Origin: Bisbaumannia pacifica
GTDB lineage: Bacteria > Pseudomonadota > Gammaproteobacteria > Pseudomonadales > Halomonadaceae
NCBI RefSeq assembly: GCF_007989625.1
Contig: NZ_BJUK01000032.1
Coordinates: forward strand, 1-41,908
DNA: 41,908 nucleotides
Reading direction: 5' to 3'
Under the pieces are notes generated by a model, which saw nothing but the letters and a program-made list of their open reading frames with translations, did no database searches and was not told the DNA's origin. Below, in pieces: positions 16,631 through 23,806 of this stretch. The number at the start of each line of letters is the position of its first letter. Within the stretch, counting starts at the first letter, position 1. The translations under genes and the position numbers were made by a program.

Positions 16631-17578
16631 TCAGGCGTTATCGAGCGAGGCGGACCATTGGGCATACCAGGTACGGAACAGGTCGTACTGTGTCTCTACA
16701 TAGTTGCGCTGAGCGTCGCTGAGCACGTCGGTTTCGTTGAAGTGCAGCGCGTATTCGCTATCGCCGTTGAGCACCATCAGGTGCTTGTAGTAGAGGACCA
16801 GGTCGGCACCCTCGTCGAAGGAGGACAGAACGCCCAGAGCCTCTTCGAGCTCCAGTGCCTGGCGGCGTGCCTTGGCATCTCCCTTGGCGGCCTTCTTGCT
16901 GAGCGCGACCAGTTGCAGCACTTCGCGAGGCAGGGCATTGCCGATTCCGGTGATGGCACCGGTGGCGCCGCAGTTGACGAATCCGTGATATACGGTGGTG
17001 TCGACGCCGACCATCAGGGTGACGTCCTCGTCCTGAGAGGTGATGTTTTCGGCCGCATAGCGCAGATCGTCGGCGCCCCCGAACTCCTTGAAGCCAATCA
17101 GGTTGGGGTACTGATTGCGGAGCTCGAAGAACAAGTCGGCTCGCGTAGCAAAGCCGTAGTAGGGGCTGTTGTAGATCACCGCAGGCAGGTCGGGGGCGGC
17201 CTCGAGAATGGCGGCAAAATGCGCCTTCTGGGCGGCAATAGAGCTGCCGCGGGAAAGCACGCGGGGAATCACCATCAGCCCGTGGGCGCCGACCTTGGCG
17301 GCATGAGCGGCATGAGAGATGGCCTCTTGGCTATTGACCGCGCCGGTGCCGACAATCGTCGGTACTCCGGCTTCCACCAGGCGCGCGACGCCCTCCTGGC
17401 GCTGTGCCTCGGTCAACAGCGGCCAATCTCCCATGGAGCCGCAGTACACCACACCGCTCATGCCGATTTCGATCAGTTCGCGGCCCTTGGCGACCAGGGC
17501 ATCGAAATCCGGCTGGCGATCGGCGGTGCAGGGGGTCATCAGTGCGGGAATGCAGCCTGTGAAGATGTTGTCGCTCAT
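16631..17578 (-). CDS. Delta1-pyrroline-4-hydroxy-2-carboxylate deaminase (DapA family)
   Basis: This class I aldolase-fold protein of the DHDPS/NAL family has 315 residues. The Schiff-base lysine is Lys164 in IGFKEFGG and the catalytic tyrosine is Tyr136 in VIYNSPYYG. The N-terminal GCIPALMTPCTADRQPDFDALV and GSMGDWPLLTEAQR fit the hydroxyproline deaminase branch, in which the TT pair of true DHDPS is replaced. The enzyme converts pyrroline-4-hydroxy-2-carboxylate to 2-oxoglutarate semialdehyde and ammonia. AAGGAA precedes the ATG. It lies between the epimerase and the DpkA-like gene in the same operon, which is the main support for the specific function. Confidence 0.87.
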   Translation of the reverse strand: MSDNIFTGCIPALMTPCTADRQPDFDALVAKGRELIEIGMSGVVYCGSMGDWPLLTEAQRQEGVARLVEAGVPTIVGTGAVNSQEAISHAAHAAKVGAHGLMVIPRVLSRGSSIAAQKAHFAAILEAAPDLPAVIYNSPYYGFATRADLFFELRNQYPNLIGFKEFGGADDLRYAAENITSQDEDVTLMVGVDTTVYHGFVNCGATGAITGIGNALPREVLQLVALSKKAAKGDAKARRQALELEEALGVLSSFDEGADLVLYYKHLMVLNGDSEYALHFNETDVLSDAQRNYVETQYDLFRTWYAQWSASLDNA

Positions 17579-17617
17579 CGTAGTTCCTTTCGGTTGGTCT
17601 CTTCTGTCTCTAGGGGA

Positions 17618-17652
17618 CAGCCCGCTGGCCTTCGATGGCGCTGGACGGGCTG
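17618..17652 (-). other. Intercistronic hairpin between epimerase and deaminase
   Basis: CAGCCCG (17618-17624) pairs with CGGGCTG (17646-17652) around a 21-nt partly self-paired loop. There is no T run. It resembles the other gaps of this operon, each of which carries a GC stem. Confidence 0.35.
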
Positions 17653-17698
17653 AGGTGTAAAAAGTGGATACCGGTACATCTCAAGCGGGAGTGAATCG

Positions 17699-18634
17699 TC
17701 AGGACGCCGCGATGCCCCAGGCAAAGGGATCCTGCTCATCGATCAATAGCGTGCTGTCGGCGCTCAGGTGGGCGCGCCCCTTGATGTAGGGGCGAATGCG
17801 ATCGCCTTCCCATTCGTAATATCCCTCGAACCGCCCCCCGCAGATGCTGGCTTGCAGCCACGTTTCTCCGGGGGCCAGCTTGCCGTCCGCTGCCAGGCAA
17901 GCCAGTTTGGCGCTGGTGCCGGTGCCGCAGGGCGAGCGGTCATAGGCCTTGCCGGGGCAGAGCACGAAATTGCGGCTGTCCGCCTTGGGGTCATCGCAGA
18001 ACAGCTCGATATGATCGATCGGCTCACCGTTCTCGCCGGTGATTGCCTGGTTCTCCAAGGCTTGGCGAATGGCCCAGGTGAAGCGGGTCAGTGACTCGAC
18101 ATGCTCGAGTTCCAGCGATTGACCGTGATCATTGACGAGAAAGAACCAATTGCCTCCCCAGGCAATATCGCCGTGTATCACCCCGTGGCCGGGTACCTCG
18201 ACGGCCACCTGCTTGCGGTACCGGTAGGAGAGGACATTGCGTACGGTCACGGCCCCGTCGTCATGAAGGAGGGCGTCGACGGGGCCCACGGGGGTGTCGA
18301 TCCTGTGCGAGCCCGGTGACATTTGGCCGAGGTGGTGCAGAGAGGCGACCAGGCCGATCGTGCCGTGGCCGCACATGCCCAGATAGCCGGTGTTGTTGAA
18401 GAAGATGACACCGCATGTCGCTTCCGCTGATGTCGGTTCGCAATACAGTGCACCCACCAGGACGTCATGGCCTCGCGGCTCGAGCATGCTGGCGCGCCGC
18501 CACGCATCATGCGACTCGCGAAGGGCATCGCGCTTCTCCGCCAGGGTGCTCCCCGGCAGGGAGGGGAAGCCGTCCAGGATCAGTCTCGTCGGCTCACCCG
18601 CGGTATGGGAATCGATGACGTGTACGCGCTTCAT
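17699..18634 (-). CDS. lhpA: 4-hydroxyproline 2-epimerase
   Basis: This proline-racemase-superfamily enzyme of 311 residues interconverts trans-4-hydroxy-L-proline and cis-4-hydroxy-D-proline, the first step of the pathway. Both catalytic cysteines are present: Cys88 in GMCGHGTIG and Cys236 in [12 protein letters not shown]. The related trans-3-hydroxyproline dehydratase has Thr at the second site, so a dehydratase is excluded. The ATG at 18634 has AAGGTG upstream and gives the usual [17 protein letters not shown] start; an upstream in-frame ATG at 18703 would add 23 residues without homology. It heads the operon running to KGSADH. Confidence 0.92.
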   Translation of the reverse strand: MKRVHVIDSHTAGEPTRLILDGFPSLPGSTLAEKRDALRESHDAWRRASMLEPRGHDVLVGALYCEPTSAEATCGVIFFNNTGYLGMCGHGTIGLVASLHHLGQMSPGSHRIDTPVGPVDALLHDDGAVTVRNVLSYRYRKQVAVEVPGHGVIHGDIAWGGNWFFLVNDHGQSLELEHVESLTRFTWAIRQALENQAITGENGEPIDHIELFCDDPKADSRNFVLCPGKAYDRSPCGTGTSAKLACLAADGKLAPGETWLQASICGGRFEGYYEWEGDRIRPYIKGRAHLSADSTLLIDEQDPFAWGIAAS

Positions 18635-18711
18635 GGGGGCACCTTTACTTGTCTTTGCGTGGTGATCGTCGTCCGAACCATCGCGGTTGCGAGCGTCGAT
18701 CACGTCTGGTT

Positions 18712-18746
18712 TTATATTTTATACAATCTTCGAGCCGCTTTGTGAA
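18712..18746 (-). promoter_or_regulatory. Promoter with overlapping operator (site 3), epimerase operon
   Basis: On the minus strand TTCACA (18741-18746) and TATAAA (18718-18723) are 17 nt apart. The -10 lies within TTATATTTTATACAATC (18712-18728, plus-strand reading), which is identical over 17 bases to site 1 upstream of the DadA-like gene. This is the best candidate control point of the hydroxyproline operon. Confidence 0.65.
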
Positions 18747-18863
18747 GCCATGTTTCCTGGCGAATCGAACGGCTCACGGACGAAGGCATGAGGTGCCGGT
18801 TTGGGGCGCCCGATCTGACGCGGCCTTGCGCCGAGGGGTGGGCCAGACCGGGATAGCAGGGAT

Positions 18864-18881
18864 TAGACCAAGGTCTATGCC
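18864..18881. promoter_or_regulatory. Shared motif GACCAAGGTCTATG, copy 2
   Basis: TAGACC-AA-GGTCTA is a perfect inverted repeat, 141 bp before the second DpkA-like gene, and shares GACCAARGTCTATG with 12677-12693. The spacing suggests an activator site; the protein that binds it is unknown. Confidence 0.4.
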
Positions 18882-19021
18882 GCCTCGCGGGGCGGGCCGC
18901 GGGTTTCTGCTTAAGCCAAACGCCCGACGGCGAATGCCGGCAATTTGGGATGCCTGCCACGGTCGAGGAACAGGGCATCCGCTTGTTGACTGCCCGAATG
19001 GGCGCAAGGAGAGGAATCACC

Positions 19022-20056
19022 ATGACGACAATCACGATGGCCATTGCCGAGCTGGAAGCGCGCATCAGACGAATTTTCACAAACTGCGGCGTTCGCGCCG
19101 AGACGGCGGGGGCGGTGGCGCGGGTCATTGCCGCCGGCGAGCGCGATAACTGTAAATCCCATGGGATCTACCGGGTCGAGGGGTGCCTGCGTGTATTGAA
19201 AGCCGGCAAGGTGGCGCCAGATGCGATACCCGAGGTGCGCTCAGGAGAGGGCCCCATCATTCGCGTGGACGCCGGCGGCGGTTATGCGAGCCCGGCCTAC
19301 GAGGCGGCTCGACCGACCCTGATAGAGCGGGCCCGCCGACAAGGGCTCGCGGCCCTGGTGATCAACGACTGCGTGCACTTTTCGGCACTCTGGTACGAGG
19401 TCGAAGATCTGGCAGGCGAAGGGCTGGCGGTGCTCTCTATGTGTCCGAGCCATGCCGCGATGGCGCCCTCGGGCGGCCGGGCGCCGCTGTTGGGAACCAA
19501 TCCCTTCGCCTTCGGGTGGCCGCGTCCTGGGAAGGACCCCTACGTCTTCGATTTTGCCACCACCCTGGTGGCCCGTGGCGAGATCGAACTGCATGAGCGC
19601 GAAGGCAAGGCGTTGCCGGAAGGCTGGGCCGTGGGCCCTGATGGACAGCCCACCACCGATCCGAGTGCCGCCCTGGCCGGGGCGATGCTGCCTTTCGGCC
19701 AGCACAAGGGGTCGGCGATCGCCACCATGATCGAGCTGCTGGCCGGGGCGATGCTGGGCGATTTCATGAGTCAGGAGGCGCGCGAGTTCATGGAGGGGAC
19801 CCGTTTGTTGCCGCGCCACGGCGCGCTGATACTCGCCTTCGACCCGAGCGCTTTCTCGCAGGGCCGCGATCGCGATCCGCTCGCCGACGGGGAGAGACTC
19901 CTGCAGGGCATCGCGGACCAGGGGGCTCGATTGCCGTCACAGCGTCGCTATGCCGCGCGACGCATAGCCAGAGCCGAAGGCATTCGGCTGAGCACGGAGG
20001 AGGTGGCGCTCCTGGATCGGTTGGAGGCCCAGGGGCTAGGGGCTGTTCGTTGCTGA
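19022..20056 (+). CDS. DpkA-like Ldh_2/MDH2 family imine reductase (copy B)
   Basis: This 344-residue paralogue of the protein at 15502-16506 has the same ordered motifs: KSHGIYR (44-50), [35 protein letters not shown] and GQHKGSAIATMIELLAG. The ATG at 19022 follows AAGGAGAGG and removes a spurious upstream extension. It is divergent from the epimerase operon and lies upstream of the TRAP operon. The expected chemistry is NAD(P)H reduction of a cyclic imine such as pyrroline-2-carboxylate to the L-imino acid. The divergence between the copies suggests different substrates or regulation, not a recent duplication. Confidence 0.85.
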   Translation: MTTITMAIAELEARIRRIFTNCGVRAETAGAVARVIAAGERDNCKSHGIYRVEGCLRVLKAGKVAPDAIPEVRSGEGPIIRVDAGGGYASPAYEAARPTLIERARRQGLAALVINDCVHFSALWYEVEDLAGEGLAVLSMCPSHAAMAPSGGRAPLLGTNPFAFGWPRPGKDPYVFDFATTLVARGEIELHEREGKALPEGWAVGPDGQPTTDPSAALAGAMLPFGQHKGSAIATMIELLAGAMLGDFMSQEAREFMEGTRLLPRHGALILAFDPSAFSQGRDRDPLADGERLLQGIADQGARLPSQRRYAARRIARAEGIRLSTEEVALLDRLEAQGLGAVRC

Positions 20057-20116
20057 TCGTTTTCGGCCGCCTGGCACGGCTAGGGGTGGGGAGGCAAAAA
20101 AGCTTGCGCGCAAAAA

Positions 20117-20133
20117 ATATATTTTATACATTC
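20117..20133 (+). promoter_or_regulatory. AT-rich operator site 4, upstream of the TRAP operon
   Basis: ATATATTTTATACATTC differs from site 3 at two of 17 positions. It lies about 300 bp before the TRAP binding-protein gene and 60 bp after the second DpkA-like gene, so it most likely controls a TRAP operon promoter. Confidence 0.55.
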
Positions 20134-20382
20134 TTCGGGGTCGCCGAATCTGGCCTTCGAAGAGGTGCGTCTTCAATAACTGCCAGCGGAGAAGCCCGCG
20201 GGCAGTGGACGCTGAACGCGGATAACGATGTCGTGACCCTGGTGGTCAGGGTCATCAAGGCATGGCGTGATTATCGGGGGCCTAGGCACTCTAGGGTGCC
20301 AAGATATCTGGCTTTCCAATAATGAAGAAGCTATTGATTTTTAGTTGCTTGGTGCATCAAAAAGTGCTGGGTGATATCTATC

Positions 20383-20397
20383 CGGCACACTTCATGC
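20383..20397 (+). promoter_or_regulatory. Candidate sigma54 promoter of the TRAP operon
   Basis: CGGCACACTTCATGC aligns with the -24/-12 consensus TGGCACG-N4-TTGC with the invariant GG and GC 12 bases apart and three mismatches. Transcription would begin near 20409, leaving about 22 nt of leader with the ribosome site AAGGGGAG before the ATG at 20432. The same bases form a stem CGGCAC/GTGCCG (20383-20403), so the match could be partly coincidental. Confidence 0.45.
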
Positions 20398-20431
20398 GTG
20401 CCGAAAAAACCACAAGAAAGGGGAGTCTTAC

Positions 20432-21484
20432 ATGACCCAAAAACAACGTTTGGCTGCGGTCTTAATCAGCGCCTCTATGGCTTCGCCAGTTATGGCTGCC
20501 GAGATCGAGTGGCGGATTCCTACCTCAGTTCCAGATGGTTCACCTATCTTTGAGAACTTTCTCGAACGCTTCGCCGTCAATGCGTCGACCCTGACGGAGG
20601 GGCGGGTTGAGATTTCCCCCTTCGGTGCAGGAGTTCTGGTCCCGGCGCTTCAGGTCTACGAGGCAGTGAAGGAAGGTACCGTCGATGCGGGGCACTCCAC
20701 CCCTAGTTACTTGGTTAACCAAGACCCAATCAATGCTATCTTTGCCGGCTTCCCCGGTGGCATGGGACCACAAGCCTATATTAACTGGATCTACGAGGGG
20801 GGCGGTCTAGAAAGGCTTCAGGAGATTCGCGCCAGTGAAGGCCTCCACTCCCTCGTTGTTGGAATTGGCTCGACCGAGGTGTTCGCGCACTCGAATGTCC
20901 CCATTCACGGCCCCGAGGACCTTGATGGTATTAAGTATCGTACTTCCGGCCCTTGGGCCGAGGTCATGCGGGAGTACTATAATGCCGTTCCGACGGTGGT
21001 TCCGCCCGGCGATACGTATACATTGCTGCAGCGAAACGGGGTGGATGCCGTGGAGTGGGCAACGCCTTCCAGCAATCAGCCGGAAGGCTTCCACGAAGCG
21101 GCTCGTTATATCGTGGTGCCTGGCGTTCATCAGCCTACGTTCCTCTGGGAAGTGGTAACCCGACAGGAGACCTGGGATCAGGTACCCGACGATCTAAAAC
21201 CATTGATCGAAGCGGCCGCCAAGCTGACCACCTACGAGGGGCTGAGTAATTTTTATCATCACGACCTGCAGGCAATGGAAACTTATCGCTCAGGCAGGAA
21301 TGAAGTCATTAGCCTCGATGATTCCTTCGTCGGGGAGCTTGCCGAAAACGGTCGTGAGTGGATGAATAACCAGGCGACAGAGCGCAGCCAGGCAGGGGAC
21401 ACTCGTATGACCGATATCCTGGAAGGGTACAATGAGTATCAGGAGCGCTGGAGTGCTCAGCAGGATTATTTGATCACCAACTGA
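20432..21484 (+). CDS. TRAP transporter substrate-binding protein (DctP family)
   Basis: This is the periplasmic extracytoplasmic solute receptor of a tripartite TRAP transporter, 350 residues with a signal peptide ending near residue 22 (PVMAA). KYRTSGPWAEVM contains the conserved arginine that binds the ligand carboxylate, and GVDAVEWATPSSN is the typical TakP/DctP ligand region. AAGGGGAG precedes the ATG. It is followed by the small and large permease genes. The ligand is probably a carboxylate. Hydroxyproline, its betaine or a 2-oxo acid are plausible from context but not shown. Confidence 0.92.
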   Translation: MTQKQRLAAVLISASMASPVMAAEIEWRIPTSVPDGSPIFENFLERFAVNASTLTEGRVEISPFGAGVLVPALQVYEAVKEGTVDAGHSTPSYLVNQDPINAIFAGFPGGMGPQAYINWIYEGGGLERLQEIRASEGLHSLVVGIGSTEVFAHSNVPIHGPEDLDGIKYRTSGPWAEVMREYYNAVPTVVPPGDTYTLLQRNGVDAVEWATPSSNQPEGFHEAARYIVVPGVHQPTFLWEVVTRQETWDQVPDDLKPLIEAAAKLTTYEGLSNFYHHDLQAMETYRSGRNEVISLDDSFVGELAENGREWMNNQATERSQAGDTRMTDILEGYNEYQERWSAQQDYLITN

Positions 21485-21495
21485 CCCCGGTGGCA

Positions 21496-21517
21496 GGGGA
21501 CCCATCTAAGGGTCCCC
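21496..21517 (+). other. Intercistronic hairpin between TRAP receptor and permeases
   Basis: GGGGACCC pairs perfectly with GGGTCCCC across a 6-nt loop, 11 bp after the receptor stop. Stems here usually stabilise the receptor mRNA or reduce read-through, giving more receptor than permease; that role is inferred. Confidence 0.6.
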
Positions 21518-21548
21518 TTATGCGCTGTCTACTGGGAAGGAAATGAAA

Positions 21549-22052
21549 ATGATCCTAAATTTGATCGATAAAATTTCTTGGCTGTCTGCCTGGGTTAGCA
21601 AGGCCCTTCTGATCGTTCTTACAGGAGCGATGTTGTACGAGGTGGTGGCGCGCTATGCCTTCAATGCCTCTACTATCTGGGCGTTCGATATCTCTTATAT
21701 GGTCACGGGCGCTGTGTTTCTCCTGGGTGTGGCCTGGACCGCTCGCGAGGATGGTCACGTACGGGTCGATGTGGTCAGTAATCTGATGCCAAAGCACATC
21801 TCCGCCACTATCAATGGTGTGGCTTATATGATGCTGATGTGTCCAATTGTTTCGCTTATGGCTTGGCATGGCTGGAAGAAGTCATGGAAGGCTTTTGTGA
21901 CCGGGGAAGTAGATATGGTGAGTATATGGGCACCCAAGATGTGGCCATTTTATGGAATTATTGCCGTCGGGTTAACCCTCCTGGCGCTTCAGCTTTTCGC
22001 CCAGGGTGTCAGGTACTTCATTGATAAAAACACGCTCGGGGAGAAAGGGTAA
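21549..22052 (+). CDS. TRAP transporter small permease (DctQ family)
   Basis: This four-helix membrane subunit of 167 residues has hydrophobic segments near 13-35, 47-67, 86-106 and 130-150. The N-terminal helix pair with ARYAFNASTIWAFDIS is typical of DctQ. The ATG at 21549 is preferred because AAGG ends eight bases before it; the ATG at 21543 is only two bases from that site. The stop overlaps the large permease start (TAATG). It bridges the receptor and DctM in the inner membrane. Confidence 0.9.
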   Translation: MILNLIDKISWLSAWVSKALLIVLTGAMLYEVVARYAFNASTIWAFDISYMVTGAVFLLGVAWTAREDGHVRVDVVSNLMPKHISATINGVAYMMLMCPIVSLMAWHGWKKSWKAFVTGEVDMVSIWAPKMWPFYGIIAVGLTLLALQLFAQGVRYFIDKNTLGEKG

Positions 22053-23371
22053 TGGATCTGTTGATCTCGGCTTTGATGTTTCCCGGGCTCTTCTTGCTGA
22101 TTTTCTTGGGAATTCCTGTCGCTTTCTCGCTGGTCATCGTCTCGGTGGTGGCGGGCTGGTTTGCCTTCGGCCCACTGGTCTTTCAGCAGTTGTACGGTAG
22201 TATCTATAGCGCTGCTTCCAACTATGTGCTGGCATCTATCCCCTTGTTTGTAATGATGGGTGCCATACTGGAAAAGTCTGGGATTGCCAAGAATCTTTTT
22301 AATGCTATCCAGATGTGGATTGGTCGTCTGCCGGGTGGTTTGGCTTTGACGACGATCGCCATGGCGGCAATCTTTGCCGCGGCTTCTGGTGTCGTAGGGG
22401 CCGTGGAAATAATGATCGGGCTGATGGCCATTCCGGCCATGCGCGCCTATAAGTATCACAACTCCCTAATTAGTGGCACTATCTGTGCGGGTGGCTCGCT
22501 GGGAACGATTATTCCGCCCACTGTCATCGTGGTGGTCTATGCCGCTCTTGCCCAGTTGTCTATTGGTGAGCTTTTCGCCGCAATTATTATGCCCGGCGGA
22601 ATCATGCTTACGCTGTTTGTCGTCTATATCGTTGGACGTTGCTTGCTACGCCCTGAAGACGGCCCGGTGCCTGCGCAAGCGGAGGACCCTTACCCTCTTA
22701 GCAAGAAGTTGGCAATTACCATGAAGGCACTGGTTCCGCCACTCCTGCTTATGCTCTCTGTGCTGGGTTCACTGTTGGGTGGGATTGCCTCTCCCACTGA
22801 GGCTGCCGCCGTGGGTGTGGCTGGCGCAGTGATTCTGGCGGTGATCAATGGTGGGGTTTCACTGAAATCCATGACAGATTCTCTCGGGCTCACGGTGCGC
22901 ATTACTGCGATGATCTTGATGATCGTAGCCGGGGGAACCATGTTTACGGGTATCTTTGCTGTGAATGGTGGCGGAGACATGGTCAGCGCGATTGCCACCG
23001 GGCTAGGCGGTGGTACGACGGGTGTCATTCTGTTCTTCTTGGCTGTCACCTTCTTGCTGGGATTCGTGCTTGACTGGACCTCCATCGTGTTAATCTGCGT
23101 GCCTATCTTCACGCCGATCGTCAGGCAGATGGGGATTGATCCTGTGTGGTTCGCCACCCTGGTGTTGGTGACTATTCAGACCAGCTATTTGACCCCGCCG
23201 ATGGCATCTTCAATTTTCTACCTGAAATCAATCGCACCAAAAGACATTACTTACGGTCAGATGTGCCGAGGCGTGCTTCCCTTTATTGCCGTTCAGTTGA
23301 TCACTTTGCTGATCGTGGCATTGTTTCCAGTTACGGCGACCTGGCTGCCAGACAAGATAGTTGGTTTCTGA
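22052..23371 (+). CDS. TRAP transporter large permease (DctM family)
   Basis: This ion-coupled transport channel has 439 residues and about 12 hydrophobic segments. DctM hallmarks are LLIFLGIPVAFSLVIVSVV, ASGVVGAVEIMIGL, GGSLGTIIPPTVIVVVYA and the C-terminal QTSYLTPPMASSIFYLKS. It starts within the DctQ stop codon, so translation is coupled. A strong terminator follows 26 bp after the stop, defining the operon end. Codon use in the three TRAP genes is visibly more AT-rich than in mmsA just beyond, consistent with separate origins. Confidence 0.93.
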   Translation: MDLLISALMFPGLFLLIFLGIPVAFSLVIVSVVAGWFAFGPLVFQQLYGSIYSAASNYVLASIPLFVMMGAILEKSGIAKNLFNAIQMWIGRLPGGLALTTIAMAAIFAAASGVVGAVEIMIGLMAIPAMRAYKYHNSLISGTICAGGSLGTIIPPTVIVVVYAALAQLSIGELFAAIIMPGGIMLTLFVVYIVGRCLLRPEDGPVPAQAEDPYPLSKKLAITMKALVPPLLLMLSVLGSLLGGIASPTEAAAVGVAGAVILAVINGGVSLKSMTDSLGLTVRITAMILMIVAGGTMFTGIFAVNGGGDMVSAIATGLGGGTTGVILFFLAVTFLLGFVLDWTSIVLICVPIFTPIVRQMGIDPVWFATLVLVTIQTSYLTPPMASSIFYLKSIAPKDITYGQMCRGVLPFIAVQLITLLIVALFPVTATWLPDKIVGF

Positions 23372-23397
23372 TTTTCCTTTCCTCTGTTTGAAGTATG

Positions 23398-23427
23398 TCT
23401 GGGTCACCAAGAGTGGCCCAGATTTTT
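23398..23427 (+). terminator. Rho-independent terminator of the TRAP operon
   Basis: TCTGGGTCAC pairs with GTGGCCCAGA (10 bp, one G-T pair, 5-nt loop) and is followed by five T. Confidence 0.9.
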
Positions 23428-23559
23428 AAGTTTTTCGCGTTCTGGCGTGAATGCCATCGATCGGTTGAGTGCTTGGCCATAAGTTCTGATGTCGACACCT
23501 GATCAAATCGTCAAGGCGTTGTACTCAGACACCCTGTCTTCCCAGTGAGGATATGGCGC

Positions 23560-23740
23560 CCGGGGCGATGGCATCCGGGTATCAAGACGCTCGGCCGTTT
23601 CGCGGGCCCGGGACTCCGCGTGACCGGCGATCATCGGCAGAGCACTGGCGGTGCCGGGGGAGTAGGCCCACATCGCCATCGATGATCACCCGCGGGTGGC
23701 CTTTGGCCGATGTATCAACCACGAAACCCGGATACCCTCA
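23560..23740 (+). pseudogene. Decayed IS481-like transposase fragment
   Basis: Reading across frameshifts, one frame gives GIKTLGRFAGPGLRVTGDH and the next gives HIAIDDHPRVAFGRCINHET. This matches the IS481-type catalytic core, in which DIKKLGRF...GHRVTGD is followed by HVAIDDHSRLAF, including an Asp of the DDE triad. At least one frameshift and stop codons are present and the rest of the element is missing. The remaining gap 23,428-23,806 has no gene. Confidence 0.6.
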
Positions 23741-23771
23741 ACACCGGATCGGGTCGCCCCGATCCGGTGTT
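23740..23771 (-). terminator. Long hairpin downstream of mmsA
   Basis: AACACCGGATCGGG pairs perfectly with CCCGATCCGGTGTT (14 bp, 4-nt loop), 36 bp beyond the mmsA stop. No T run follows on the minus strand, so it may be a Rho-assisted end or an mRNA-protecting stem. Confidence 0.5.
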
Positions 23772-23806
23772 ATCAATACCGCGATGTTAGTCGAGTATTC
23801 TGTTTA

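Larger units (their letters stand above)
20057..20431. other. Long regulatory gap upstream of the TRAP operon
   Basis: No gene is supported in these 375 bp. It holds operator site 4 (20117-20133), a stem TGACCCTG/CAGGGTCA (20234-20254) without a T run, and a candidate sigma54 promoter (20383-20397). The length fits an enhancer-controlled promoter. Confidence 0.6.

Noticed and set aside
17699-18634. trans-3-hydroxy-L-proline dehydratase
   Set aside because: The second catalytic position is Cys236, not Thr, so the protein should be a two-base epimerase.
4573-23806. Attachment-site direct repeat of the tRNA-Ser 3' end at the far side of the cluster
   Set aside because: No copy of the tRNA-Ser tail was found in 23,372-23,806 and no integrase gene is present.
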